From Pseudomonadota bacterium (lineage in GTDB: Bacteria; Pseudomonadota; Alphaproteobacteria; Rhizobiales; Devosiaceae), in assembly GCA_023388175.1 (NCBI GenBank), contig JAEWGT010000011.1:1-64000 (forward strand): 64,000 nt of DNA, given 5' to 3'. The translations under genes and the position numbers were made by a program. Every line of letters starts with the position of its first letter. Position 1 is the stretch's first letter. This document shows positions 43,014 through 51,438 of the stretch, one piece after another. The notes below the pieces were generated by a model that worked only from the letters and a program-made list of their open reading frames with translations, made no database searches and was not told where the DNA came from.

Positions 43014-45614
43014 TCAGCTGTCTGTGCGTGCGGGGCGGTCATCCACGAGATCGCCTGGAATTTTGAGCGTGAACAGCAGGCCCTCTGCACCTGCCGGATC
43101 AACCGAAAGGGACACGGCATTGACCGCCAGAAGCGAGCGCGTCAGGGCCAGTCCCACGCTGGAGCGCACCGGCGCCAGCACTTGTCCATTTCGGTCCACG
43201 CCATCGCGGAACACGACGAAGCGCTCGGCCATATCTACCGCATGGGCGGAGCTGTCGCGGACATGGATGGCAATAGCGCCGTCATCGAGCCGCTGGGCTG
43301 AAATGATTACCGCACCACCCGTCGGCGTCTGGTCGATGGCGCTGGCCAGCAGGTTCAGCACCGCCTGCGCCAGCGATGCGCGGTCGGCAGTCACTCGGGG
43401 CAGGGTTTCGGAAATGGCATTGCGTACGATCACGCGCGCTGCATTGGCCTGCTCACGAATGCGCAGCACGCAGTTTTCAAGCAGGTCCGTCAGGTCCAGA
43501 CTTGCTCTTTGTGGCAGATAGCGGCCATCGCGCAGCCGCGCATAGTCGTCCAGTTCATCGACTAGCGCCGCGATCTCGCGCCCGGCGCGGGCAATGTCCT
43601 CGGCATAACCCTGATAGCGCTCATTGCCGATGGCGCCGAAGGCCTGTGAGCCGATGATGTCGGAAAAGCCAACAATGGTGTTGAGCGGTCGCCTGACGCC
43701 CCGGCTGATCCGTGCCAGCAGGGCCGGGTCCACGTCGCTGGCACCACCGATGCGGGCCGGTTGCGCTTGCTCACGGGCATGCACGAGGCCGAAATACCCA
43801 CTGACGATGCCCGCCTGTCCAAGTGCGAAGAGCAGAATATCGGCCCGGCCATCGGCTGAGCGCAGCGGCAGGCTGGGCCGGGCCGTCTCGGCAAAGCGGG
43901 CAGGGCGTTCAAGAAAGGCCTGGAGCGCCAAGGCGTCGTCGTCTGCCACCAGCGCTGACAAAGGCTTGCCGATCATCGGTTTGCCGCCGCCCAGCAGCGA
44001 TACGGCCATGGCGCTGGCCGAACCCACCGCGCCGGATCGGCTGGTCTGGACAAAGCCATCCCCGCGCAGTTCCGCAAAAGCCTCGGCAAATGCGCGCACT
44101 GCGTCTTCATGGCCAGTGCGCACCTCGGTTGTGCTGGCCGACAGCATGAGAGCTGGCCGGCCCTGCCAGGAAATGGATTGCAGCCGCGCGGTGACAGGCA
44201 CCAGAGCGCCGTCGCGCTGCACCAGATGGTTGACCGGCCCGGCCTCTTGCTCGCCCCCATCCATCGCGGGGAATACCGCCGCCAGCCCTGCTTGCCGAAG
44301 GCTCTCGGCCGAGTCGTAACCCACCATCTCGGTAATGGCGCGATTGGCGAACAGCACCTGCTGGTCCCGGAACACCAGAATACCCAGCGGCAAACGGTTG
44401 AGCACCAGCGTCTCGCCGCCCAGATTGATCAGCGCGCCCGTTGCTGCGGCCGGCGCGGCGGGAGGCAGCGCTTCCAAAACCTGCTGGCCACGCTCGCCCA
44501 CACGGTCGGAAAGGATGCGCGAGAGTTCATCGAAATTGTAGCGCGAAACCCGCTCGACGGTTTCCTCGTCCGGCGGCGTTTCGGTGGGTGCTGCGGCCGG
44601 TCCCGTCTCCTCGGCGGCAACAAAAGCGGTCCCATCCGGCTCGGCATGCGGCTCGTCGGCCTGAACTTCCGTTCGGGCTTGGTCGCTTTCGGGCTCATCC
44701 TGTGCAGTCGCGTCCCGCGGTGTGAAACCACGCCCTGTAACGCGATAGAGACGGGCAAATTCGCGCCCGTTCACATCGTCCTCGGGCTGCGGCTCTTCCT
44801 TGGCTTCGTCCCTGGCAATGCGCGTCTCGGGCGGAAAGTCGTCGGCCTCGCCGAGCGGAGCGAACAGGGCATCGTCCGCTGCCAGCCGGTCCACCAATGC
44901 GCTGAGCCGACCCAGTTCGGCCTGCTGGTTGTCTTCGACGCTGTGAGGCTGCCCGTCCACTTCAGGTTCGGGTGCCGGCGGCTCGGGTTGATCTGGTTGT
45001 GGCTCTACAGGGACGATAGCTGCATGCTCGGGCGCCTCGGCCCAGTCATCGGGCGCCTCGCCTTGCGCCTCGGGCACAAATTGCGGAGCCGGTTCATAGG
45101 CGATCTCGGCGTCGGCCTCATGCCAGCTCTGCAATTCCCGCTGATAGCTGTGGTCGTCCTCGCCAGCATCCGGATCAGCAGTTTCGGCCACGCCTTCGCT
45201 TTCTGCCTCTGGCGCCGCTGCAGGTGCGGAATCAGTCCCAAAAGCCAGGATTTCCGGGTCGATGGGGTCGACTGCGACGATCAGCAGGGCCGTTTCGCCA
45301 TGTTCCCAGCGCAGCGGCGTGGTGGTGCAGGTGCCTGAAACCGCTCGCTCACCCGCCAGAAACTGAATGCGAGCCAGGCTGGCACGGCCAGGCGCCCCCA
45401 GCCGGATGATGCGTGCAACCTGCCCCTTGATTGGAATGGCGGGCTCGGCAAACTTGATGCCGTGCTTCTTGAGCCGCGCCAGAAACAGTCCGGCGGCCGG
45501 ATTGCTCCAGATCAGGCGCTGTCCGTCACCCGACCACAACCAGGCCGGGCGTGCATCATCGGCGTGTCGCAACACGTCGGGCGCGCTCGGCAATGTGGTC
45601 CAGCTTGCATTCAT
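43014..45614 (-). CDS. PAS-domain histidine-kinase-like protein with degenerate catalytic residues
   Basis: This 866-aa cytoplasmic protein has an N-terminal PAS-like region (about 20-120) and a long acidic Glu/Pro/Ala-rich linker (about 135-370). Two PAS-type regions (about 405-500 and 510-620) follow, then a region like the DHp/ATPase domain of PdhS/DivJ kinases. The phosphoacceptor segment reads ISRGVRRPLNTIVGFSD, with Arg638 where His is expected. The N-box reads NLLASAIDQTP, with Ser758 and Asp761 replacing Asn and Lys. The G1 box reads VRDSSAHAV, with no glycines. It is probably a pseudokinase or scaffold for cell-cycle signalling, which is inference. Confidence 0.85.
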   Translation of the reverse strand: MNASWTTLPSAPDVLRHADDARPAWLWSGDGQRLIWSNPAAGLFLARLKKHGIKFAEPAIPIKGQVARIIRLGAPGRASLARIQFLAGERAVSGTCTTTPLRWEHGETALLIVAVDPIDPEILAFGTDSAPAAAPEAESEGVAETADPDAGEDDHSYQRELQSWHEADAEIAYEPAPQFVPEAQGEAPDDWAEAPEHAAIVPVEPQPDQPEPPAPEPEVDGQPHSVEDNQQAELGRLSALVDRLAADDALFAPLGEADDFPPETRIARDEAKEEPQPEDDVNGREFARLYRVTGRGFTPRDATAQDEPESDQARTEVQADEPHAEPDGTAFVAAEETGPAAAPTETPPDEETVERVSRYNFDELSRILSDRVGERGQQVLEALPPAAPAAATGALINLGGETLVLNRLPLGILVFRDQQVLFANRAITEMVGYDSAESLRQAGLAAVFPAMDGGEQEAGPVNHLVQRDGALVPVTARLQSISWQGRPALMLSASTTEVRTGHEDAVRAFAEAFAELRGDGFVQTSRSGAVGSASAMAVSLLGGGKPMIGKPLSALVADDDALALQAFLERPARFAETARPSLPLRSADGRADILLFALGQAGIVSGYFGLVHAREQAQPARIGGASDVDPALLARISRGVRRPLNTIVGFSDIIGSQAFGAIGNERYQGYAEDIARAGREIAALVDELDDYARLRDGRYLPQRASLDLTDLLENCVLRIREQANAARVIVRNAISETLPRVTADRASLAQAVLNLLASAIDQTPTGGAVIISAQRLDDGAIAIHVRDSSAHAVDMAERFVVFRDGVDRNGQVLAPVRSSVGLALTRSLLAVNAVSLSVDPAGAEGLLFTLKIPGDLVDDRPARTDS

Positions 45615-45832
45615 GGATTGCCTGTTTCCGGTGCTCGTCCGTCAGCTTGTGCCATATCGGCACAGAAAGACGGGTTCCTTAAGTGTTCTTCAATATAGTG
45701 CCAGGTCAGGTGAATCCAGCCTGACACCTGCGCGTGAACGCCCCATTGTCCCGGAATGGTTAAGCGCCATTTGGTCAACACACCTTTGCGGCGGCCCGGT
45801 TCTGGCCCGCTGTCCACAGGATAAAATCACCG

Positions 45833-45861
45833 CTTGTCATGTCGTTCATCTCGACCTATGT
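45833..45861 (+). promoter_or_regulatory. Promoter of the tRNA-His gene
   Basis: CTTGTC (45833-45838) and CTATGT (45856-45861) are spaced by 17 bp and fit the alphaproteobacterial housekeeping consensus CTTGAC/CTATAT with one mismatch each. The tRNA begins about 40 nt beyond the expected start site. Confidence 0.6.
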
Positions 45862-45908
45862 TCCGCGCGTTTTCGGGGGCCGCTTTGCGCCGCACCCGTT
45901 TCGGTCCT

Positions 45909-45985
45909 GCCGCCTTAGCTCAGTTGGTTAGAGCGCTAGATTGTGGATCTAGAGGTCCCCCGTTCAATCCGGGGAGGCGGTACCA
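45909..45985 (+). tRNA. tRNA-His (anticodon GTG), alphaproteobacterial type without G-1
   Basis: The cloverleaf is complete: acceptor GCCGCCT/AGGCGGT, D-arm GCTCAGTTGGTTAGAGC, anticodon stem CTAGA/TCTAG with loop TTGTGGA, T-arm CCCCG/CGGGG with TTCAATC, and encoded CCA. The acceptor end has G1:U72 and A73, and the base before G1 is T, so the usual G-1:C73 pair is absent. This is known for alphaproteobacteria, which use a divergent HisRS; hisS is 10 kb away. Confidence 0.97.
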
Positions 45986-46380
45986 CCCACTCCTGTTGCA
46001 ATTGCTGTATCGGCTATCAATTGCCATTCTGGCGATGGGTGTTCTTGAGGCGCGCCTCATCACCGTCGATCAGCCTATCGTCGGCAAATTGACACTTGGT
46101 GAATGGCGCAAGTTGGCCGGCTATCGAATTCTCGATGAGGTCACGGACCATGCCGGCTGTTCAGCGGTGGTCTGAGCGATGTTGGCGACGGAATATCCCG
46201 CGCCGTCTTGATCGTGCAGCGCGGCATGGCCCGATAGCAGGGCATGTGCCGTGAAGGGCGGCATGACGAGAAAGAAGAAAAAGGCCCAGAGCGGATAGCG
46301 CATGACGCAATCCTGCTGGATGCTCCCGGACACGGCAACGAGAAGTCCCCGGCAGGGCTAAGCGTGCGCCAAGGCAATGC
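45986..46380. other. Gap between tRNA-His and the glycosyltransferase gene
   Basis: About 395 bp hold no recognised gene except a possible small minus-strand ORF at 46121-46303. I see no integrase, att-like duplication of the tRNA end or clear terminator. Confidence 0.6.
46121..46303 (-). CDS. Possible small secreted or membrane protein, 60 aa
   Basis: An ATG at 46303 with AGGA about 9 nt upstream opens a 60-aa frame beginning MRYPLWAFFFFLVMPPFTAHALL, which looks like a signal peptide or single membrane helix. The rest is short and polar. There is no recognised family and no strong independent evidence. It lies upstream of no partner on this strand except the glycosyltransferase, which ends further left. 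Confidence 0.3.
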   Translation of the reverse strand: MRYPLWAFFFFLVMPPFTAHALLSGHAALHDQDGAGYSVANIAQTTAEQPAWSVTSSRIR

Positions 46381-48201
46381 TTACGATTTTATCCGTTCGG
46401 ATGTCGTGCCCGGGGAGAAGGCGATGCTGAGTACTGATTCCAGCGTCAGATAAGATCGAAGCAGCCGGAACAGCGCATATTCCGGCAGGCCCAGCAGCGC
46501 CGCGACACGGCCATTGGCGAGCGCCGCGAATGCGCCCATCAGGAAGGGCGCGCCGAGCAGCACTGCCAGCACCGCCTGACCCGTAAGGGGTGCAGTCGGG
46601 TCCAGTTGCAGCCCCAGATGCAATGCGCCGAAAATGGCAAGGGGTACCGTCATCGCGCGGCGCGCCGAATTGAGCAGCATGAAGGGCAGGATAGCCTTGC
46701 CGCGCAGCGAAGGGTGCCAGTCGTCCAGATAGTCGCGGTTGCGCGCCGAGACGTGATAGACCGAGCGGAACCATCGCATGCGCTGTTCGCGCATATGCCG
46801 ATAGGTCGTGGGCACTTCCGAGACATATTGCACATCCGGATCGCCAACGATCCGGTATCCCATCTCGCCGATACGTAGCGAGACGTCGGTATCCTCTCCA
46901 TTCATGCCCTGCACGAAGCCGCCAGCGGCCCGCACCGCATCGGTCCGATAGGCCGCGAACATGCCGGGCACACCGACGATGCCGTCCAGAGCCCCATAGG
47001 CGATCTGGTAATAGCCGTGCTTGAGCAGGACTTCGAGCATGCGGGCCCGGTCGAACGGTCCGCCGCCCGGCGGCAGGGGCAATCCGCCAACAGTGCCGGT
47101 TTCCGGATCGGAAAAATGTCGCATGGCCCGGGTAAAGGCGCCGGGAAGCACCTGTGTATCGGCATCGATGCGCACGAAATATTCGGTCGTGATTTCGGCG
47201 ACACCGCGGTTGAGCGCCACGGCCTTGCCCGGAGTTGGTACGTCGAGCACGCGTCCGCTGATCGACGGCAGCCCGGCCAGCGCTTCTTGGGCCACAATGG
47301 CGGTGCTGTCGCTCGAATTGTTGTTGAGTACCAGCACGTCGACCTGGCCGGCATAGTCGCCGGCGGCGACCGCGATGGCCGACAGCGTCCGTCCGATAAT
47401 GTGTGCCTCGTTGTGAGCCGGGATGATGACGGTCAGTAGAGGCGAAAACGGTTTGGGCGGAAACATGAACGCTGTCAGCGTGCCCCACACATAAAGGATG
47501 AAGAACATCATCGGCAGGAACAGAAATACGCCCGGGCCGGTGCCACCAAGCAGCGACACTTCTCGCAACCCGGTGATCAGCGGCAGTTCCAGCCGGTCTA
47601 TCATCACCGAAAGCATGATCGAGGCCGTCACAGCCACGCCCAGCCTGAGCCATGCAAAGCGGCGTTTATACTTTCGCTGGGGAACATTGGCGCGCGCCGG
47701 CATGCTGCCATGTTCAAGCAGTTTCAGCGAAAAAACGAAGAATCCGATCAGCCCTGAAAGAATCTCGATCACATGCAGGGAATAGACCAGTCCGAACGTG
47801 CGGAAGGCCAGGATGTTGATCAGGTCGAACACGCCGCAGACCAGCACGAAGGTAAAGATCAACTCGCCCATGAAACGCATGCGGGCCCAGCCGCCGGCCC
47901 CGACCACAGCGGCAAAGGCGATATAGAAGGACAGGATGAAGATGCGCAGCGGCACTGAATGGGTGCCGCTATAGGGCGAGAAGATGATGTCGTGATTGGG
48001 AAAGGTCGCAACCAGTATCGGCGCGGTATTGACCAGCAACAGCAACAGGGTTGCCACCCCGGTAAACAAGGCCAGCACGGCCGGCGCTGCCCAGATCGAA
48101 AGCGGCTGGGTCAGCATGGCCGGGGCGCTGTCCACCGACCAGAACTGATGCGTGGCCGGCGCTGTGAGCGGTTCAAAGTCCGGCGGCGAGTATGATGACA
48201 T
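46381..48201 (-). CDS. BcsA-like family 2 glycosyltransferase without PilZ domain
   Basis: This 606-aa protein has several N-terminal membrane helices (to about 245), then a processive GT2 domain. The motifs are VIIPAHNEAHIIGRTL, DAD (346-348), GEDTD with the base Asp437, and QRMRW (473-477), the QxxRW signature of polymerising synthases. Further helices follow to the C-terminus. Unlike cellulose synthase BcsA there is no C-terminal PilZ domain, so c-di-GMP control is not evident. ATG 48201 overlaps the BcsB-like gene by 29 bp. It is last in the operon sqdB-bcsB-like-GT2, so the donor may be UDP-sulfoquinovose or the product may carry it. Confidence 0.88.
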   Translation of the reverse strand: MSSYSPPDFEPLTAPATHQFWSVDSAPAMLTQPLSIWAAPAVLALFTGVATLLLLLVNTAPILVATFPNHDIIFSPYSGTHSVPLRIFILSFYIAFAAVVGAGGWARMRFMGELIFTFVLVCGVFDLINILAFRTFGLVYSLHVIEILSGLIGFFVFSLKLLEHGSMPARANVPQRKYKRRFAWLRLGVAVTASIMLSVMIDRLELPLITGLREVSLLGGTGPGVFLFLPMMFFILYVWGTLTAFMFPPKPFSPLLTVIIPAHNEAHIIGRTLSAIAVAAGDYAGQVDVLVLNNNSSDSTAIVAQEALAGLPSISGRVLDVPTPGKAVALNRGVAEITTEYFVRIDADTQVLPGAFTRAMRHFSDPETGTVGGLPLPPGGGPFDRARMLEVLLKHGYYQIAYGALDGIVGVPGMFAAYRTDAVRAAGGFVQGMNGEDTDVSLRIGEMGYRIVGDPDVQYVSEVPTTYRHMREQRMRWFRSVYHVSARNRDYLDDWHPSLRGKAILPFMLLNSARRAMTVPLAIFGALHLGLQLDPTAPLTGQAVLAVLLGAPFLMGAFAALANGRVAALLGLPEYALFRLLRSYLTLESVLSIAFSPGTTSERIKS

Positions 48202-49831
48202 CGTTCGCACGCAGGCGGTCCAGCGCCATGCCGAAAGCCGGACTGGGAATAGGCACAATCTGGGGTATCGAGCCGGTGTCCCCTGCTGCCGGCAGAATGG
48301 CCGTGATGTTGCCATCCTCACCCATTCGCATCAGCTCCTGTGTCAGCGCACCACGATGGGTGACGACCAATTGCACCGTCGCGTCACCGTCAAAGCCCAG
48401 GCGGGCCCTGCGCGGCAGGATCAGAGCCAGCAGGTCGCTTGCGCGGTTGGCCTGCGCAATATCGAGCCCATCCGATGCCGTCAGCGATATAGAGGGGGCG
48501 CCAGCCAACTGCTCGATCACTCCTGCCCACGCCATCTCCGCAGGGGCGCTGTCGGACAGCGTGCTTTCGGGCAGCAACTGGGCCTGAGCATCCAGTCCCC
48601 TGCTGCAAATGCTCTCATTGGGAGTGGTATCGACCAGTTCCACCACCAGCGCATTCTGCGGCAGCAGGCGCTCGGCGGGAAGGGCGATATCGAGCGAGAT
48701 GACTTTCGAAGCGCCGGGCAGGCGATAGCCGTCCACAAGATTGCCATTCAGCAGCACCCGAACCACCCATTCGCTGCTCCCCGCCAAGGGGGTAGCCGCA
48801 AGCCGCAATGCGAAATGTTCTGGCAATGCGCCGCGGGGAAGGTCTGCGGCGTTGAAGGCAATGGTCCAGCGACGTGAGCCGCGGAAGTTTTTAACCGCGA
48901 TATCGGCATTGAGATCCGCGACGCTGACGGGCCAGGCCGTGGGCACTTGGGTGGCTGCGCCGGCGGCATCGATGAGCTGTATCACGGCCTGCTGTCCGGC
49001 AAGCACATTGCTGGCTTCGACAATGCTCGAAGTGATGGCATGGGTTGAAACTCTGACCGGTGTTTCGCCCGCTCCTGCCGCCCCGATGCGCGCGATGATG
49101 CCCGCGCGGTTGAATTGCTGCGCGCTCCATATGGCCATGCCCATGTCCGCGGCGCCATCGCCCGCGTCGATGACAAAGGGCTGTGGGGACGCGGCGAGGG
49201 CGCCCAGGCCGTCGCTCAGGGGTGTGTCGGAAACGAGTTCAAGGCTGCTCTCTGCAGCCAGTGTGACAGCGCTGCCGGAATTGACGGCGTCGGTTGGACA
49301 GATCTGTCCGGCGCTGGTCGTGCCGCGTCCCGCCATGTTCAGCAGAATGCGGTCGCCCGCCAGATCCTGCGGCGTCAGCTGGATTTGCACCTCGTGTATG
49401 GCCTGGCCGCTATTCAGCACGATCTGGCCGCGTTCGGTTCGGTTGACCGACAGGGTCAGCAGCCCATCGCCGTGGTCGGTGAGCTGGGTCTCGAACCGCA
49501 GCTTGAGCGTGCCGCTGCGGTAATGGCCGCCAGCCGGCAGCGGAAAGCTGACCTCGGTCTGATCGGGAAATCCCGCCAGTCCGACCCAGCGGGCCACATT
49601 GGCGCGCGTCAGGCTGTAGCGGTGGCCCGTCCCTTCAGCATTTGCAACCTCGGGTCCGTTGTCAGCGGCCAGACCGGTACTCTGGGCAGCCTGCGCAACA
49701 AGGCCGGAGACCGAGCCCGTCACCGACTGCATGGCCGATGGCAGGTCCCCGCCGCGCGAATAGACCATGGCAATGGCGACTATGGCCAGGCTCATGAGGC
49801 CAACCGAAAGCAGTCGGATCAGGTCACGCAT
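48173..49831 (-). CDS. Short BcsB-like periplasmic subunit
   Basis: This 552-aa protein has an N-terminal membrane anchor (about 5-23) and a periplasmic part resembling BcsB. Matching features are SFPLPAGGHYRSGTLKLRF, RGQIVLNSG, LTPQDLAGDRILLNMAGRG, ICPTD and a second similar module ending with PQNALVVELVDTTPNESIC. True BcsB is longer (over 700 aa) and anchored at its C-terminus; here the C-terminus simply ends in NDVIILAAGL. It probably guides a nascent glycan out of the adjacent synthase. It begins 2 nt after the sqdB stop. Confidence 0.8.
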   Translation of the reverse strand: MRDLIRLLSVGLMSLAIVAIAMVYSRGGDLPSAMQSVTGSVSGLVAQAAQSTGLAADNGPEVANAEGTGHRYSLTRANVARWVGLAGFPDQTEVSFPLPAGGHYRSGTLKLRFETQLTDHGDGLLTLSVNRTERGQIVLNSGQAIHEVQIQLTPQDLAGDRILLNMAGRGTTSAGQICPTDAVNSGSAVTLAAESSLELVSDTPLSDGLGALAASPQPFVIDAGDGAADMGMAIWSAQQFNRAGIIARIGAAGAGETPVRVSTHAITSSIVEASNVLAGQQAVIQLIDAAGAATQVPTAWPVSVADLNADIAVKNFRGSRRWTIAFNAADLPRGALPEHFALRLAATPLAGSSEWVVRVLLNGNLVDGYRLPGASKVISLDIALPAERLLPQNALVVELVDTTPNESICSRGLDAQAQLLPESTLSDSAPAEMAWAGVIEQLAGAPSISLTASDGLDIAQANRASDLLALILPRRARLGFDGDATVQLVVTHRGALTQELMRMGEDGNITAILPAAGDTGSIPQIVPIPSPAFGMALDRLRANDVIILAAGL

Positions 49832-49833
49832 GT

Positions 49834-51042
49834 TCAGGCCGCGTCCGCTGTCTTGTGTACCACGCCCGCCCGGTTCTGGGCGGTCCACAAGGACGTGGCC
49901 GGCACGGCGTCGAAATTGGCTCGATGCTTGTAACGGTCCACGACGTCCAGCGTTTCCGCCAGCAGCGAGTCGCGCAGCAGAATGGGATCGAGACCCATCG
50001 CACGAAAACCCTTGTTGGAAACCTTGAGAGTGTTTTCGATGGCTTCCTTGCGGGGATTGTCCACCATGGCGACACTTGCTCCGGTCACCTCTGCCACCAT
50101 TGCGGCGAGGTCACGCACGCGATGGGTTTCCGCGACCTGGTTGAGAATTTTCACCCTGTCGGACCGCGCGGGAGGATTGTTCACGGCCAGATCGACGCAC
50201 CGGACGGTGTCCTGGATATGGATGAAGGCGCGGGTCTGCCCGCCCGTGCCATGCACGGTGAGCGGGTGGCCGGAAGCAGCCTGCATCAGGAAGCGGTTCA
50301 GCACCGTCCCATAGTCGCCGTCATAGTCGAAACGGTTGATCAGTTCTGGATCGAGCCGGGTTTCTTCTGTTTGAGTGCCCCACACGATGCCCTGATGCAG
50401 ATCGGTGATCCGCATACCGTCATTGCGGGCATAAAACTGAAACAGCAGCTGATCGAGCGACTTGGTCAGGTGATAGATGCTGCCCGGCTGCGTTGGATAG
50501 AGGATGGAGCGAGGATAGCTCTTGCCGTCCGGGCTGCCGACCGTCACATCGAGATAGCCCTCGGGGATTTCCAGCCCGTCGCCGTCATAGCCATACACGC
50601 CCATCGTGCCCAGATGCACGACATGGGTGTCGAGGCCCAGCTCGACCAGGGTTGCCAGCACGTTATGGGTGCCGTTGATATTGTTATCCACCGTGTAGCG
50701 CTTGTGTGCGGCATCCTTCATCGAATAGGGCGCGGCACGCTGTTCGGCGAAATGAATGATCGTGTCCGGGGCCAGCATGGCGAAAAGATCGCGCAACTGC
50801 TCCACATCCTGGGCAATGTCGATTGCGGCGAAGCCGATATTGCGTCCGGTTACGCGCGTCCAGGCCGCCACGCGGCTGGTGATGTCGGCAATCGGGGTAA
50901 GGCTCCCCGCGCCCAGTTCCGCATCGATGCGGCGGCGCGAGAGATTGTCCACGATAGTCACCGCATGACCCTTGGCGGACAATTTCAATGCGGTTGGCCA
51001 GCCACAGAAGCCATCGCCGCCCAGAACAACAATACGCTTCAT
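49834..51042 (-). CDS. sqdB: UDP-sulfoquinovose synthase
   Basis: This 402-aa extended short-chain dehydrogenase has the SqdB hallmark N-terminus RIVVLGGDGFCGWPTAL and LSRRRID. Catalytic residues are in HLGTMGVYGYDG and the YHLTK (YxxxK) motif. NRFDYDGDYGTVLNRFLMQ and GGQTRAFIHIQDTVRC are further family signatures. It makes UDP-sulfoquinovose from UDP-glucose and sulfite with bound NAD. In most bacteria sqdB serves sulfolipid synthesis with sqdD/sqdC; here the next genes are BcsB-like and BcsA-like, suggesting a sulfoquinovose-containing glycan. Confidence 0.94.
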   Translation of the reverse strand: MKRIVVLGGDGFCGWPTALKLSAKGHAVTIVDNLSRRRIDAELGAGSLTPIADITSRVAAWTRVTGRNIGFAAIDIAQDVEQLRDLFAMLAPDTIIHFAEQRAAPYSMKDAAHKRYTVDNNINGTHNVLATLVELGLDTHVVHLGTMGVYGYDGDGLEIPEGYLDVTVGSPDGKSYPRSILYPTQPGSIYHLTKSLDQLLFQFYARNDGMRITDLHQGIVWGTQTEETRLDPELINRFDYDGDYGTVLNRFLMQAASGHPLTVHGTGGQTRAFIHIQDTVRCVDLAVNNPPARSDRVKILNQVAETHRVRDLAAMVAEVTGASVAMVDNPRKEAIENTLKVSNKGFRAMGLDPILLRDSLLAETLDVVDRYKHRANFDAVPATSLWTAQNRAGVVHKTADAA

Positions 51043-51438
51043 CGCGCACCATCCCATAACCTGAGCGCCGCTCGGACAAACTGTCCAGGCGAAGCTCGCA
51101 ATCTGCTATTGGGCGGAACGGGGCGTTTGGGGCCCGGATCAGCTTTGAACTGACCACCTAGTTTCGCGTAACGAATGAGAACAGATTTTTGCTCAATCGC
51201 TCGAAAAGCGAACCTAATCCCGCAATTGGCACAAATTAACGATTTTGAGCCAAAGCGATTGCCTTATGCGCCGATTTGTGAGTTTGCGCAAATCACATTA
51301 TTTGCGGCAAGCACCGTACCCCGCCTCTGAAGACGCAAATGAGTGCATCTTCAAAGGCTTGGCTGCGCATTCATCCCGGGTCGAACGCGGTGTTCGGTCA
51401 GCTTGAACGGTCGCTTGCGGAAGTCACCCATCACGCCA
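51043..51438. other. AT-richer control region upstream of the sqdB operon
   Basis: The stretch 51165-51310 is clearly richer in A/T than its surroundings. It contains the palindrome TTTGCGCAAA (51283-51292) nested in GATTTG/CAAATC (51273-51294), plus GATTTTGAGCCAAAGCGATT nearby. It should hold the promoter and an operator for the minus-strand operon. No coding sequence is apparent. Confidence 0.55.

Noticed and set aside
43014..43036. Terminator after the kinase-like gene (TGAAAAT-N6-ATTTTCA)
   Set aside because: The stem is short and AT-rich and lacks a T-run, so it is unlikely to terminate efficiently.
45909..46380. Genomic island inserted at tRNA-His
   Set aside because: No integrase, no duplicated tRNA 3' end and no shift in gene content beyond the tRNA.
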